64,000 nt of DNA, from assembly GCA_002163155.1 (NCBI GenBank), contig MAAO01000016.1:124001-188000 (forward strand). Direction: 5' to 3'. Made by a program: the position numbers and the translations under genes. Below, one piece after another: positions 12,504 through 20,770 of the stretch. Position 1 is the stretch's first letter. Each line of letters starts with the position of its first letter. Origin of the DNA: Halobacteriovorax marinus. GTDB lineage: Bacteria > Bdellovibrionota > Bacteriovoracia > Bacteriovoracales > Bacteriovoracaceae. The notes under the pieces are model-generated. The model was not told the origin of the DNA, made no database searches, and saw nothing but the letters and a program-made list of their open reading frames with translations.

Positions 12504-12803
12504 ATGAAAAATATCGTATTAGGTTTCGCAGTACTAGTTCCTCTTCTATTTACTTGGAAAGCATTTGGTGCTGAAGGTGGAATGGATACTCAATCTGTTA
12601 AATACCTTGCATACTTCTTTGCAATGGCTATCGCTGCTTTTGGTGGTACTGCTGCTCAGTCTAACGCTGCTTCTGTAGCTCTTGAAGGGATCGCAAGAAA
12701 CCCATCTGCTGCTGACAAGATTCAAACACCAATGATTCTTGCTCTTGCACTAATGGAATCACTAGTGATTTTTGTTCTTATCTCTGTTTTCCTAGTAGGA
12801 TAA
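12504..12803 (+). CDS. atpE: ATP synthase Fo subunit c
   Basis: Ion-carrying proteolipid of the c-ring, 99 residues. The ATG at 12504 is preceded by TTGGAG and begins MKNIVLGFAVL; a longer frame from 12474 adds a non-homologous peptide. The first helix acts as a signal sequence (ending near AFGA), as in c subunits of several other bacteria. The polar loop is ARNP (64-67) and the ion-binding carboxylate is Glu85. Gln52 and Ser86 align exactly with Gln32 and Ser66 of the Na+-binding c subunit of Ilyobacter, but Thr67 and Tyr70 are Leu and Phe here. The usual glycine-rich stretch of helix 1 is Ala/Ser-rich (GGTAAQSNAAS). A terminator follows. Confidence 0.95.
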   Translation: MKNIVLGFAVLVPLLFTWKAFGAEGGMDTQSVKYLAYFFAMAIAAFGGTAAQSNAASVALEGIARNPSAADKIQTPMILALALMESLVIFVLISVFLVG

Positions 12804-12838
12804 TTTCGATAAGATCTTAATTAAAGATTTTTAAAATG

Positions 12839-12867
12839 AAGCCACTCGAATGAGTGGCTTTTTTTTT
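12839..12867 (+). terminator. Terminator after atpE
   Basis: Stem AGCCACTC / GAGTGGCT with loop GAAT followed by nine T residues; ends the gyrA-distal lipoprotein/Fo operon just before a convergent gene. Confidence 0.88.
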
Positions 12868-12869
12868 GA

Positions 12870-14084
12870 CTAATAATCAAGTTCTGGAAAAGTTTTTCTC
12901 CAATTCAGTCCTCTTATTTTATCTAATTTGTCGCATTTTGAGATAAAGCCCTCTCTCTCATGACTTGTATCTTTTAGATTCATAAAATTGATGAGGTTTT
13001 TTAACTGATTGGTTAAATACATAGCGCCGACCAGGTCAGAGTTTTGAAAAATGTATTTTGAATAATCTTGGATAGTTTTTGTAAGTTGAGTTTTCTTTTT
13101 GGAGTCTAGAGATTGAATATTGTGAATAAGTGGAGCTTCTAAGAGATTGAAAATTATTTTATTTTCTTCAGTAACACCCTTATCTAGCCAATACTTTATA
13201 CTTTCTACTATGGTTAATACGTTAAAAATTGTAACGGTGCAGAAAACACGCGTTATAATATTTTTATATTGTTTGAGTTCAAGAAAATTTGATTCTATTT
13301 TCTTCCAGTTAGATCCAGTTCTTATGTAGTCATTTCTTTCTTCATGAGAGTCTATAGAAACGTCTATAATGACCTTATCAAACTTTTTCCACCTATCTAC
13401 TACGTTTTGGTTAAAAGGCGTTAAAGTGGTCAAATTGCTATTGTAGATTAATTGTATATCCGTTCGTCCTCTTTCAATTAATAGATCTAGGAGGACGAGA
13501 TGAGTTTTATCTAGAAGAGGCTCTCCTCCTGCCATGTAAATTGAATCTAGCGTAGGTAAAACTCTATTAATAAAATCTAATAAATCACTCTTTGAGTTAA
13601 ATGATTCAGTTAGATTTAAATGTTCTGGATTTATTCCTAGTGTTCTTTGGTCCGCAAACCATGATGTTGAATAGTTTTGATCACAGTATTGGCATTTAAT
13701 GTTGCATATATTTGAAAATCTAAGGCCGAGGAACTTTAATGTGAAATCATCAAGAGATCCATCTTGATGAGTTTTCTCTACTAAATCAAAATCGTGTTGA
13801 TGTATTAGGTTATGCCTGATTCTGAGACTTGTTCCCCCGCATTCCTCAATTTTATAACAATCTGTGCAATAGTTAGATCTTTTATCATTAAGCATATCGA
13901 GTCTTAATTGTTTTAATTTGCTTGAATTCCAGATTTCTTCTGGTGAGTTATTATGAGTATTTCCAAGGGGTTTATTGAATTGGCTACGACAACAGGGATA
14001 AGTATTCCCTTCTTGTTGAATCTCAAGATGTACCCACGGTAGGATACAAAAGGTTTTAGTTTTTTTATATTTAGAGTAGCTCAC
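12870..14084 (-). CDS. Twitch/SPASM-type radical SAM protein
   Basis: 404-residue radical SAM enzyme. An N-terminal half-SPASM (twitch)-like cysteine region (CILPWVHLEI, PCCRS, later YCTDCYKIEECGG, about residues 12-90) precedes the SAM cluster motif CNIKCQYC (about 131-138) and the GGEP motif (MAGGEPLL, about 192-199). This order, with auxiliary cysteines first, is known in twitch-domain radical SAM proteins of unknown substrate. Start is a GTG at 14084, since an in-frame stop lies 4 codons upstream; the ribosome-binding site is weak. It stands alone, convergent with atpE. The substrate cannot be deduced; an envelope, peptide or sugar modification role would be a guess. Confidence 0.75.
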   Translation of the reverse strand: MSYSKYKKTKTFCILPWVHLEIQQEGNTYPCCRSQFNKPLGNTHNNSPEEIWNSSKLKQLRLDMLNDKRSNYCTDCYKIEECGGTSLRIRHNLIHQHDFDLVEKTHQDGSLDDFTLKFLGLRFSNICNIKCQYCDQNYSTSWFADQRTLGINPEHLNLTESFNSKSDLLDFINRVLPTLDSIYMAGGEPLLDKTHLVLLDLLIERGRTDIQLIYNSNLTTLTPFNQNVVDRWKKFDKVIIDVSIDSHEERNDYIRTGSNWKKIESNFLELKQYKNIITRVFCTVTIFNVLTIVESIKYWLDKGVTEENKIIFNLLEAPLIHNIQSLDSKKKTQLTKTIQDYSKYIFQNSDLVGAMYLTNQLKNLINFMNLKDTSHEREGFISKCDKLDKIRGLNWRKTFPELDY

Positions 14085-14181
14085 TATGAGTAATTATAAG
14101 GGGGGCAAGGGTTTGATGCAAACTTATTTAAATAAAATAAGTGTAGAACCTTACGGGAGAATAAGGCCCTACATAAAATTT

Positions 14182-14550
14182 CTATATCATATCGATATCT
14201 TTTTCAATTTCTTCTAACTTTAGGTAGATCCCACTAGTACTTCTTTGGTACGTAATTTCTTCTATGTCCTTTTTAACTTCTTCTAAGTCTCTTTCAACTT
14301 GGTTTGAGATAATTGCGATAATTCTACCTTCGTCGTGATCAATAATATCAGGGACGTTAGAAAGCACATTGTCGAGCTTCTTTTCAAGTCTCACAACTTC
14401 TCTGTTTAGGTGTGCAGACTCAGCGGCGACAATTTTTCCAGGACTATTTTGATTTACAAAGGAAGAGTCCGAATCATGAGGGTTTTTTGCAAAACCTTGA
14501 GTACCAGAAAAAATAATAGAACAAATAATGGCGATTTTTAATAATTTCAT
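14182..14550 (-). CDS. Small secreted coiled-coil protein, unknown function
   Basis: 122 residues with a clear signal peptide (MKLLKIAIICSIIFSGTQGFA, cleavage likely after GFA) followed by a charged, helical, probably coiled-coil mature part (heptad-like spacing in REVVRLEKKLDNVL and VERDLEEVKKDIEEI). No known domain recognised. GGAGAAG upstream of the ATG supports the start. The gene is monocistronic and divergent from queD. Confidence 0.65.
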   Translation of the reverse strand: MKLLKIAIICSIIFSGTQGFAKNPHDSDSSFVNQNSPGKIVAAESAHLNREVVRLEKKLDNVLSNVPDIIDHDEGRIIAIISNQVERDLEEVKKDIEEITYQRSTSGIYLKLEEIEKDIDMI

Positions 14551-14662
14551 AAGTCTTCTCCAGTTAAATTATATTAAAATAAGTATATTGAAAGTTAGAG
14601 TTCTTATGTTGTTTGTTGTATTGTTTTCACTTGGTGTATAAAGTTTAAACAGGACGTAAGTT

Positions 14663-15097
14663 ATGAATAATATTACAGCTTTTAGAAAAATTCACTTCTG
14701 TTATGGTCATAGAGTTCTAAATCATGAATCAAAATGTGCCAATGCTCATGGTCACAATGGGATAATTTGGGTGCACGCAACTCCGAATACGAAGCTCGAT
14801 AGTCTGGGGCGCGTAGTTGATTTTTCTGTATTGAAAGATATTGTTGGTGGTTGGGTAGATACAAATTGGGATCATACTTTTATCTTAAATAAAGAAGACA
14901 AAGAGCTAATGGACATAAAAGAAGTTCTTACCGTTAATAAGAAAGTTTACGTATGTGACTTTAATCCTACAGCTGAAAATCTCGCAAATCATCTTCTGTT
15001 AGATATTTGTCCAGGTTTGTTAAAAGATTATGATGTAACTGTGACTAAAATAGTTTTTGAAGAAACTGAAAATTGTAAAGTTGAGGTTACGCTATAA
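14663..15097 (+). CDS. queD: 6-carboxytetrahydropterin synthase / PTPS family
   Basis: Zn enzyme converting 7,8-dihydroneopterin triphosphate to 6-carboxytetrahydropterin in queuosine synthesis (or the related PTPS reaction). Visible Zn ligands: His in CYGHR (about 16) and the pair in AHGHN (about 29-31). The catalytic cysteine is in KCANAHGHN (Cys25), and WDHTFIL and EETENCKVEV are standard family motifs. 144 residues is slightly long for QueD (about 120), with an insert before WDHTF. No other queuosine genes (queC, queE) lie nearby, so the pathway assignment is from family. The last 6 bases overlap the convergent radical-SAM gene. Confidence 0.85.
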   Translation: MNNITAFRKIHFCYGHRVLNHESKCANAHGHNGIIWVHATPNTKLDSLGRVVDFSVLKDIVGGWVDTNWDHTFILNKEDKELMDIKEVLTVNKKVYVCDFNPTAENLANHLLLDICPGLLKDYDVTVTKIVFEETENCKVEVTL

Positions 15098-16570
15098 TTT
15101 AATAGTGTAAAATAACTTAAGAAATAAATGGTATATAGAAAGAGACAGTTTTTGAAGACTGTTTCTTTCCACATATTGCTGAGGAACCCAGTTTAATTTC
15201 ATAGAGTTTAAGTAATTTCTTAGTTTATTTAATCTTTGTTTTCTTATGAGTGGTGTGATTGAACCGTCTACACTTGTCCACTCACCTTCATTGTCCAGCA
15301 GGGCTTCTCCATTTTCCCCTATAAGTATATTAAACTTCTTAGGTAGCATTCCAACTACACTTTGTGGTGGAAGAGTAAGAGAATTTCCAATAGATATTAC
15401 ATAGAACTTGTCTTTATTCTTATGAATGAATTTTAACGTTTTGTTGAAGTCATGATCTTCTTCTCCAGGAAAACCGACCAGAAATAACCCGTGCACTTTA
15501 ATACCAATGCTAGCGGCGTCTTCTAGTACTCGCTGGTTTTGAGCTATTTTAGTGCCTTTGTTCATTAGATCTAGTACTTTTTGGGAATCACTTTCAAATC
15601 CAATTAAGAGTTCAGTGCAGCCGGCTTTGAACATTTTTCTTAAGAGGTTCTTTGTTAGTCTTTCGTCAACTCTACAAAAAGCTGTCCAAGTGCAAGCAAC
15701 ATTTTCTAGGCCATCTGCTAACTTTTCAAGTTGCTCGTGGTTTCCATTGATAAGGGAATCACAAAAGATAAAATTATCTATTTGATAATTTTCTATATGG
15801 TTTTTAATTTCTTCCACTACATCTTGTGCTGTACGAATCCTATAACTTTTCCACGTAAGAAATTCGGTGCAAAAGGAGCAAGTTGCCACGCACCCTCTAC
15901 TCATCATGATGGGAAGCTGTTTCACTTTATATAAGTTAAGTGGGTAATCTCTAAAGTCAGGAAAAGGTAGTTCTTTGTAATTTATAGAGGGCCGTTTCTT
16001 TTTAATGAACTTTTTATTTTCGGGATGATTACATATCAATCCTAGAATTGAATAGTATGGCTTGTTTTCTTTAAGAGCATTGAAGAATTCTTGAATGGTT
16101 TCTTCTGCCTCGGCTTCGAAAGCTACATCAAAAATACCAGCTTCTGAGTCAGCTAAGATTAGATCATTTTTAGCTGTAACATGTGGCCCTCCCCACATGA
16201 TCAATATTGAAGGAAATAACTTCTTAATTAGAGAACTCATATACTGGGTTGTATAATATGAGAGTTCAGTAACAGAAAACCCAACGGCATCATATCCTTC
16301 TGATACAAGTTCTTTTATGAATGAAAGGATTTCTTTTTTTAGAAGAGGTTGAGTTGTTTCATTAAAGAAAGATCTTTGAGAATTCTTGTTTAAAACATTA
16401 TCACTCCAAGGATCAATATTTTCGCATTTAATATTTTTTGAGAACTCTATATTCTTATCAAATATTTTTACTTCATGTCCCTGCCTTTGCAAGACTGAAG
16501 ATATATAAGCCAACCCTAGAGGAGGAGAATAAGTTGGCCAGAATGGAAGATAAACTAAAGCAATTTTCAT
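15092..16570 (-). CDS. B12-binding-domain radical SAM protein
   Basis: 492 residues: an N-terminal cobalamin-binding-like Rossmann domain (MKIALVYLP, PPLGLAYISSVLQ, AVGFSVTELSY, WGGPHVTA; residues 1-150) followed by a radical SAM domain with CVATCSFC (about 226-233). This is the B12-rSAM architecture (BchE, hopanoid HpnP/HpnR, methyltransferases). The canonical cobalamin DxHxxG motif is not evident, so B12 binding is uncertain, and the substrate is unknown. A CPBP protease gene ends 5 bases upstream on the same strand, so the two are likely co-transcribed. It lacks its own ribosome-binding site. Confidence 0.8.
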   Translation of the reverse strand: MKIALVYLPFWPTYSPPLGLAYISSVLQRQGHEVKIFDKNIEFSKNIKCENIDPWSDNVLNKNSQRSFFNETTQPLLKKEILSFIKELVSEGYDAVGFSVTELSYYTTQYMSSLIKKLFPSILIMWGGPHVTAKNDLILADSEAGIFDVAFEAEAEETIQEFFNALKENKPYYSILGLICNHPENKKFIKKKRPSINYKELPFPDFRDYPLNLYKVKQLPIMMSRGCVATCSFCTEFLTWKSYRIRTAQDVVEEIKNHIENYQIDNFIFCDSLINGNHEQLEKLADGLENVACTWTAFCRVDERLTKNLLRKMFKAGCTELLIGFESDSQKVLDLMNKGTKIAQNQRVLEDAASIGIKVHGLFLVGFPGEEDHDFNKTLKFIHKNKDKFYVISIGNSLTLPPQSVVGMLPKKFNILIGENGEALLDNEGEWTSVDGSITPLIRKQRLNKLRNYLNSMKLNWVPQQYVERNSLQKLSLSIYHLFLKLFYTIKL

Positions 16571-16575
16571 AATTT

Positions 16576-17223
16576 TTAAATGGTGTTCGTTACTGTTGCT
16601 ACATAGAAAAATAAATTAAAAATCATATGTAATAAAATGGGTTTTATAATATTTCGTTTCTCAAACGCCAGTGAGCAGATTACACCTAGAACAAAAGCAT
16701 AAGAGATTTGTAAGTAGAAAAAAGGATGCCAAGATTGTGGTGCGTGGAACATGCTTAAAGCATGACTCATAGAGAATATAAAACCAGAAGAAAGATGTTT
16801 CTGCCATTTAGTTCCGGCATAGAAGTGGATAAACACAAATCTGAAAATAAACTCTTCGATTATTGGCCCGAGAATAACTAGGTTTAGAAATAGCGCCGGG
16901 ACGTAAATAAAAGGATTTCCAAGACCTAGGGCCTTTAAAGAGAAGATTGAACCAATGGCCAATAAAATAGTCGCTGCAGTGAGCTTTACATCCCCTCTTT
17001 CAAACTTAAAACTTCCTTCTAATTTCAACTTTAACCATTTAGTCATTACCAAGATAAAGACTATGTCGAAAAAGATATTCGACAAAAAACCCTCAGAGAT
17101 AGAAAACTTCTCCCAAGGGATAAATGCTGAAATAGCTAAATAAGGAATGATTAATAAAGCCTTCATAATGTAATTCCAATGAGTTATTTCTAACATAATA
17201 CATGAAAAAAAGACCATAAGCAT
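16576..17223 (-). CDS. CPBP-family intramembrane metalloprotease
   Basis: About 215 residues with six or more predicted membrane helices. The CPBP (Abi/type II CAAX protease) signature is present: EEFIFR (E-E-x-x-x-R) at the start of one helix, followed by SMSHALSMFH and HMIFNLFF, giving the His ligands. Members cleave CAAX proteins or act in bacteriocin self-immunity; the role here is unknown. The start is uncertain: ATG 17223 gives an extra N-terminal segment, and ATG 17166 (MKALLIIPYL) is an alternative. The next gene on the same strand (radical SAM) follows 5 bases later. Confidence 0.75.
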   Translation of the reverse strand: MLMVFFSCIMLEITHWNYIMKALLIIPYLAISAFIPWEKFSISEGFLSNIFFDIVFILVMTKWLKLKLEGSFKFERGDVKLTAATILLAIGSIFSLKALGLGNPFIYVPALFLNLVILGPIIEEFIFRFVFIHFYAGTKWQKHLSSGFIFSMSHALSMFHAPQSWHPFFYLQISYAFVLGVICSLAFEKRNIIKPILLHMIFNLFFYVATVTNTI

Positions 17224-17269
17224 CTGAAAGGCCTTGTTTTTATGTTATAAAGCCTGAATTGGGCGACTT

Positions 17270-18409
17270 ATGGAAATTAATTTAGATACAAAATACATTA
17301 ATAGATGCTTCGAACTGGCGCAAAAAGGACTCGGATCTGTTAGTCCTAACCCACTAGTTGGTTGTGTCATAGAGAGAGATGGAATAGTTCTAAGTGAAGG
17401 TTTTCATGAAATCTATGGTGGTCCCCATGCTGAGCCAAATGCTATTGCAAATGCAACAGTCTCTTTAGAGGGAGCAACTCTATATTGTAATCTTGAGCCT
17501 TGTTGTCACACAAATAAGCAAACACCTCCATGTGTGAAAACCATCATAGAGAATAAAATTAAAAGAGTCGTTATTTCTAACTTAGATCCAAATCCAAATG
17601 TTTCAGGTAATGGTGTAAAAATATTAAGGGATGCAGGCATTGAAGTTGATGTAGGTATTTTAGAAGAGGTTGGAAAAGAGCTTAATGAAGCATTCTTTAA
17701 GTTTATTCAAACTAATAAACCGTTCGTTCATATAAAACTCGCACAAACATTAGATGGAAAAATTGCCACAAGTACAGGTGATTCAAAATGGATCAGTAAC
17801 GATTCAGCCAGAAAAAAGGTTCATGAGTGGAGATTAAAATACGATGCTGTCTTGATTGGAAGAAATACTCTTTCAAAAGATGATCCAACGTTAAATATAA
17901 GAATGGGAATTAATTCTAAAGGAAAAGTTCCTTTTAGAATTGTCCTTGGTTCCATTGATAAGATGAATTTTAGTTATAAGCTATTTTCTGATGAATGGTC
18001 CCATAGGACCATTGTTGTAACAACTCTAGATAGCTACAGGTTAGCTACAAATAGCCAATTAGAGCAAATTGAAAAGAATAAGATCACTATTATTTTTGCA
18101 GATAAACAAAATGGTTCCTTTAATCTTGACGATATATTGTTACAACTTTCTAAGTTGAAAATTACTTCAATTTTAGTTGAAGGTGGAAAAAGTGTTATTA
18201 CTTCTTTTATAAACCAAAAACAATACGACAAGATTAGTTTTTTTATATGTCCAAAAATAATTGGAAATGGAATTTCATATTACGAAAATGATGACCTCAC
18301 ATTAATGAAAGACGCTATAACTTTTAGTGAAACTCGTGTTGAAAATATTGATAATCAAGTTGTTATTCATGCTTACTCAAATAAGGGGAATGTATGTTTA
18401 CAGGACTAG
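17270..18409 (+). CDS. ribD: Riboflavin biosynthesis deaminase/reductase RibD
   Basis: Bifunctional enzyme: the N-terminal deaminase acts on 2,5-diamino-6-ribosylamino-pyrimidinone phosphate and the C-terminal domain reduces the ribose side chain. Zn-binding deaminase motifs are visible as PHAEPNAI (His and catalytic Glu, about 51-58) and the cysteines of CNLEPCCHTNKQTPPC (about 74-89). The reductase half begins near 148 (FVHIKLAQTLDGKIA) and has GRNTLSKDDPTLN. Length of 379 is typical. First gene of ribD-ribE-ribBA-ribH; it overlaps ribE by 16 bases. The 46-base spacer to the divergent CPBP gene leaves no room for an FMN riboswitch. Confidence 0.96.
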   Translation: MEINLDTKYINRCFELAQKGLGSVSPNPLVGCVIERDGIVLSEGFHEIYGGPHAEPNAIANATVSLEGATLYCNLEPCCHTNKQTPPCVKTIIENKIKRVVISNLDPNPNVSGNGVKILRDAGIEVDVGILEEVGKELNEAFFKFIQTNKPFVHIKLAQTLDGKIATSTGDSKWISNDSARKKVHEWRLKYDAVLIGRNTLSKDDPTLNIRMGINSKGKVPFRIVLGSIDKMNFSYKLFSDEWSHRTIVVTTLDSYRLATNSQLEQIEKNKITIIFADKQNGSFNLDDILLQLSKLKITSILVEGGKSVITSFINQKQYDKISFFICPKIIGNGISYYENDDLTLMKDAITFSETRVENIDNQVVIHAYSNKGNVCLQD

Positions 18410-19050
18410 TTAAAGAAATTGGAAAAGTTAGAAGTATAATTCCTAATCAAGAAGGTCTTGAACTTATTATTGAAACAAGAGAATTGATTTCTGAAATTGA
18501 AATTGATGATTCAGTTTCAATTAATGGTGCATGTCAGACGGCTATAAAAGTAGAAGCTGATTGTTTTCATGTTCAGACAGTACATATGTCTTTAGATAAA
18601 ACGACGCTTGGTGGTTTGAAAACTGGTGACGAAGTAAATCTTGAATTGGCACTACAGTTAAAAGACCGTCTCGGAGGCCATCTTGTACAGGGTCACGTTA
18701 ATGATGTTGCCAAAATAATCACTATAGATTCGAAAGGGAATAACTACTTGGTCACGGGAAAGGTTGCTGCTGACCAAATGAAATATATTGTAAAAGAGGG
18801 TTCTATCACAATTGATGGAATTTCATTAACTGTTGCTGATACAAATAGAGAGTCGAACACTTTTACTGTCTCAATAATTCCACATACTTGGAGTCATACT
18901 GTCCTAAGGAATAGGACGATTGGCTCGCAAGTAAATATTGAAGTGGATATCTTAGGCAAATATGTTGAAAACTTGCTTTTTTATCAGGGAAAACATAAAA
19001 CGAACCAGTCACAACTAAGTGAAGACTGGTTAAAATCAAAAGGTTTTTAG
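18394..19050 (+). CDS. ribE: Riboflavin synthase alpha chain
   Basis: Dismutates two 6,7-dimethyl-8-ribityllumazine molecules into riboflavin. The two-fold repeated barrel is visible: MFTGLVKEIGKV starts repeat 1 and GHLVQGHVND (about 93-102) starts repeat 2, with SINGACQTA and SITIDGISLTV as the matching motifs. 218 residues is the standard size. It starts inside the end of ribD and abuts ribBA without spacer. Some nomenclatures call it ribC. Confidence 0.96.
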   Translation: MFTGLVKEIGKVRSIIPNQEGLELIIETRELISEIEIDDSVSINGACQTAIKVEADCFHVQTVHMSLDKTTLGGLKTGDEVNLELALQLKDRLGGHLVQGHVNDVAKIITIDSKGNNYLVTGKVAADQMKYIVKEGSITIDGISLTVADTNRESNTFTVSIIPHTWSHTVLRNRTIGSQVNIEVDILGKYVENLLFYQGKHKTNQSQLSEDWLKSKGF

Positions 19051-20253
19051 ATGTTTGATACCATAGAAAGTGCTATTGAAGATATTAAGCGTGGAAAGAT
19101 AGTTATCGTCATCGATGATGAAAATCGTGAAAATGAAGGTGACTTCATTATGGCCGCTGATAGAGTCACTCCAGAAGCTATTAATTTTATGGCCACCCAT
19201 GGTCGTGGATTGATTTGCACTCCTATTACAAAAAAGAAAGCTGAAGAATTAGAGTTAGACCTCATGGTTAAAGCCAATGGATGTATTAATAATACAGCAT
19301 TCACAGTTTCAATCGACTTAGACAATGGTGGAACTGGAATTTCATGTGCTGACAGGGCCTATACAACGATGGCCTTAACATCTGAAAAGACAAAGGCATC
19401 AGACTTTGTTCGCCCAGGACATATCTTTCCATTAATTGCTAAAGATGGTGGAGTTCTTGAAAGAGATGGTCACACAGAAGCAGCTGTAGACCTTGCTAGA
19501 CTTGCAGGTTGTGATCCTTCAGGAGTGATTTGTGAAATCATGAGTGAAGATGGAACGATGGCAAGAACTGATGAACTCAAAGAGCTTGCAATTAAACTCG
19601 ATTTAAAATTTATTACAATTAAAGATTTAATTGAATATAGAAAAAAAAAAGTAGCTAAGAAGGTTCAACTTTCTTCTGAAATAGACTTTCCAAATAAATT
19701 TGGAATGTTCAAACTTAGAATGTACGAAGTTGAAGGCTCTAACGAACACCATATTGCTATAGTTAAGGGCAATGCAAATGCAAAGTCCCCCACTCTTGTA
19801 AGAATACATTCAGAATGTTTCACAGGAGACATTTTTGGTTCAAAGAGATGTGATTGTGGAGATCAACTAAACGAATCTATGGTGCAAATTGAAGAGTCAG
19901 GAAATGGTGTCCTCATTTATCTTAGACAAGAAGGTCGTGGTATTGGACTTCCAAATAAAATCAAAGCCTATTCGTTACAAGATAAAGGTTTAGATACTGT
20001 TGATGCCAATCGTGCTCTGGGATTTGGAGATGATTTAAGAGACTATGATACTGCAGTTAGTATATTAAAAGACTTAAATGTAACAAGTGTTAACTTATTA
20101 ACTAATAATCCAGAAAAGATTATTGCCCTTGAAGAAGCAGAGTTTGAGCTTGTGAATCGTCATCCTCTTGAAATCGAACCCAATGAAATTAATATTAATT
20201 ATTTAAAAACTAAAAAAGATAGAATGAATCATTTATTTGATTCAATACAATAG
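19051..20253 (+). CDS. ribBA: RibBA: DHBP synthase / GTP cyclohydrolase II
   Basis: Fusion of 3,4-dihydroxy-2-butanone-4-phosphate synthase (residues about 1-205; DDENRENEGDF, CHINT-like HGRGLICTP, GHTEAAVDLARLAG) and GTP cyclohydrolase II (about 210-400; Zn-binding CFTGDIFGSKRCDCGDQL, then RQEGRGIGL). Both active sites look intact. It supplies both starting compounds of the riboflavin pathway, so the four-gene operon is complete. The start ATG immediately follows the ribE stop codon. Confidence 0.96.
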   Translation: MFDTIESAIEDIKRGKIVIVIDDENRENEGDFIMAADRVTPEAINFMATHGRGLICTPITKKKAEELELDLMVKANGCINNTAFTVSIDLDNGGTGISCADRAYTTMALTSEKTKASDFVRPGHIFPLIAKDGGVLERDGHTEAAVDLARLAGCDPSGVICEIMSEDGTMARTDELKELAIKLDLKFITIKDLIEYRKKKVAKKVQLSSEIDFPNKFGMFKLRMYEVEGSNEHHIAIVKGNANAKSPTLVRIHSECFTGDIFGSKRCDCGDQLNESMVQIEESGNGVLIYLRQEGRGIGLPNKIKAYSLQDKGLDTVDANRALGFGDDLRDYDTAVSILKDLNVTSVNLLTNNPEKIIALEEAEFELVNRHPLEIEPNEININYLKTKKDRMNHLFDSIQ

Positions 20254-20262
20254 GAGAAATTT

Positions 20263-20727
20263 ATGGCCAATTTAATTGAAGGACACTTATCCGCAGAAGG
20301 AAAAAAGTTTGCCATTGTTTCAGCTCGTTTTAACGAGTTTATCACTAGCAAACTTGTTGGTGGTGCCGTTGATTGTCTTAAAAGACACCAGGCTAATGAG
20401 AACGATATAGATGTTGCTTGGGTTCCTGGAGCATTCGAAATCAGCCTTGTGGCCAAGAAGCTTGCAGCAACAAAGAAATATGATGCTGTAATTTGTCTTG
20501 GAGCTGTAATTAGAGGTAATACTCCTCACTTTGATTTTGTATGTTCAGAAGTAGCAAAAGGAGTTTCTAAAATTTCTCTAGATACTGAAGTGCCAGTAAT
20601 ATTTGGAGTTATTACTACTGATACTATCGAACAAGCTATTGAAAGAGCAGGTACAAAAGCTGGTAATAAAGGTTGGGACGCTGCCATGTCAGGAATTGAA
20701 ATGGCCAGTTTAATGTCTCAAATCTAA
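20263..20727 (+). CDS. ribH: Lumazine synthase
   Basis: Condenses the RibB and RibD products to 6,7-dimethyl-8-ribityllumazine; usually forms 60-subunit shells or pentamers. Family motifs: SARFNEF (substrate-binding Phe), WVPGAFEI (about 49-56), [14 protein letters not shown] (about 85-98, catalytic His) and [24 protein letters not shown]. 154 residues, with AGGAG before the ATG. Last gene of the rib operon, followed by a hairpin. Confidence 0.97.
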   Translation: MANLIEGHLSAEGKKFAIVSARFNEFITSKLVGGAVDCLKRHQANENDIDVAWVPGAFEISLVAKKLAATKKYDAVICLGAVIRGNTPHFDFVCSEVAKGVSKISLDTEVPVIFGVITTDTIEQAIERAGTKAGNKGWDAAMSGIEMASLMSQI

Positions 20728-20740
20728 TTCAAATAATCTC

Positions 20741-20765
20741 AGCATACCTTTAAGCGAGGTATGCT
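20741..20765 (+). terminator. Hairpin between convergent ribH and trmH-like genes
   Basis: Perfect 9-bp stem AGCATACCT / AGGTATGCT with a 7-base loop, lying between two convergent stop codons. The T tail is weak on both strands (TTTAAATT), so termination efficiency is uncertain. Confidence 0.6.
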
Positions 20766-20770
20766 TTAAA

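Noticed and set aside
13147-13329. Short plus-strand frame inside the twitch radical-SAM gene
   Set aside because: Shadow frame; no ribosome-binding site or protein features.
14551-14662. preQ1 riboswitch ahead of queD
   Set aside because: No C-rich aptamer stem or conserved A-rich tail; only a loose TTGTTG/TATAAA promoter-like pair was seen.
17224-17269. FMN riboswitch ahead of ribD
   Set aside because: Only 46 bases separate ribD from the divergent gene; none of the conserved riboswitch blocks is present.
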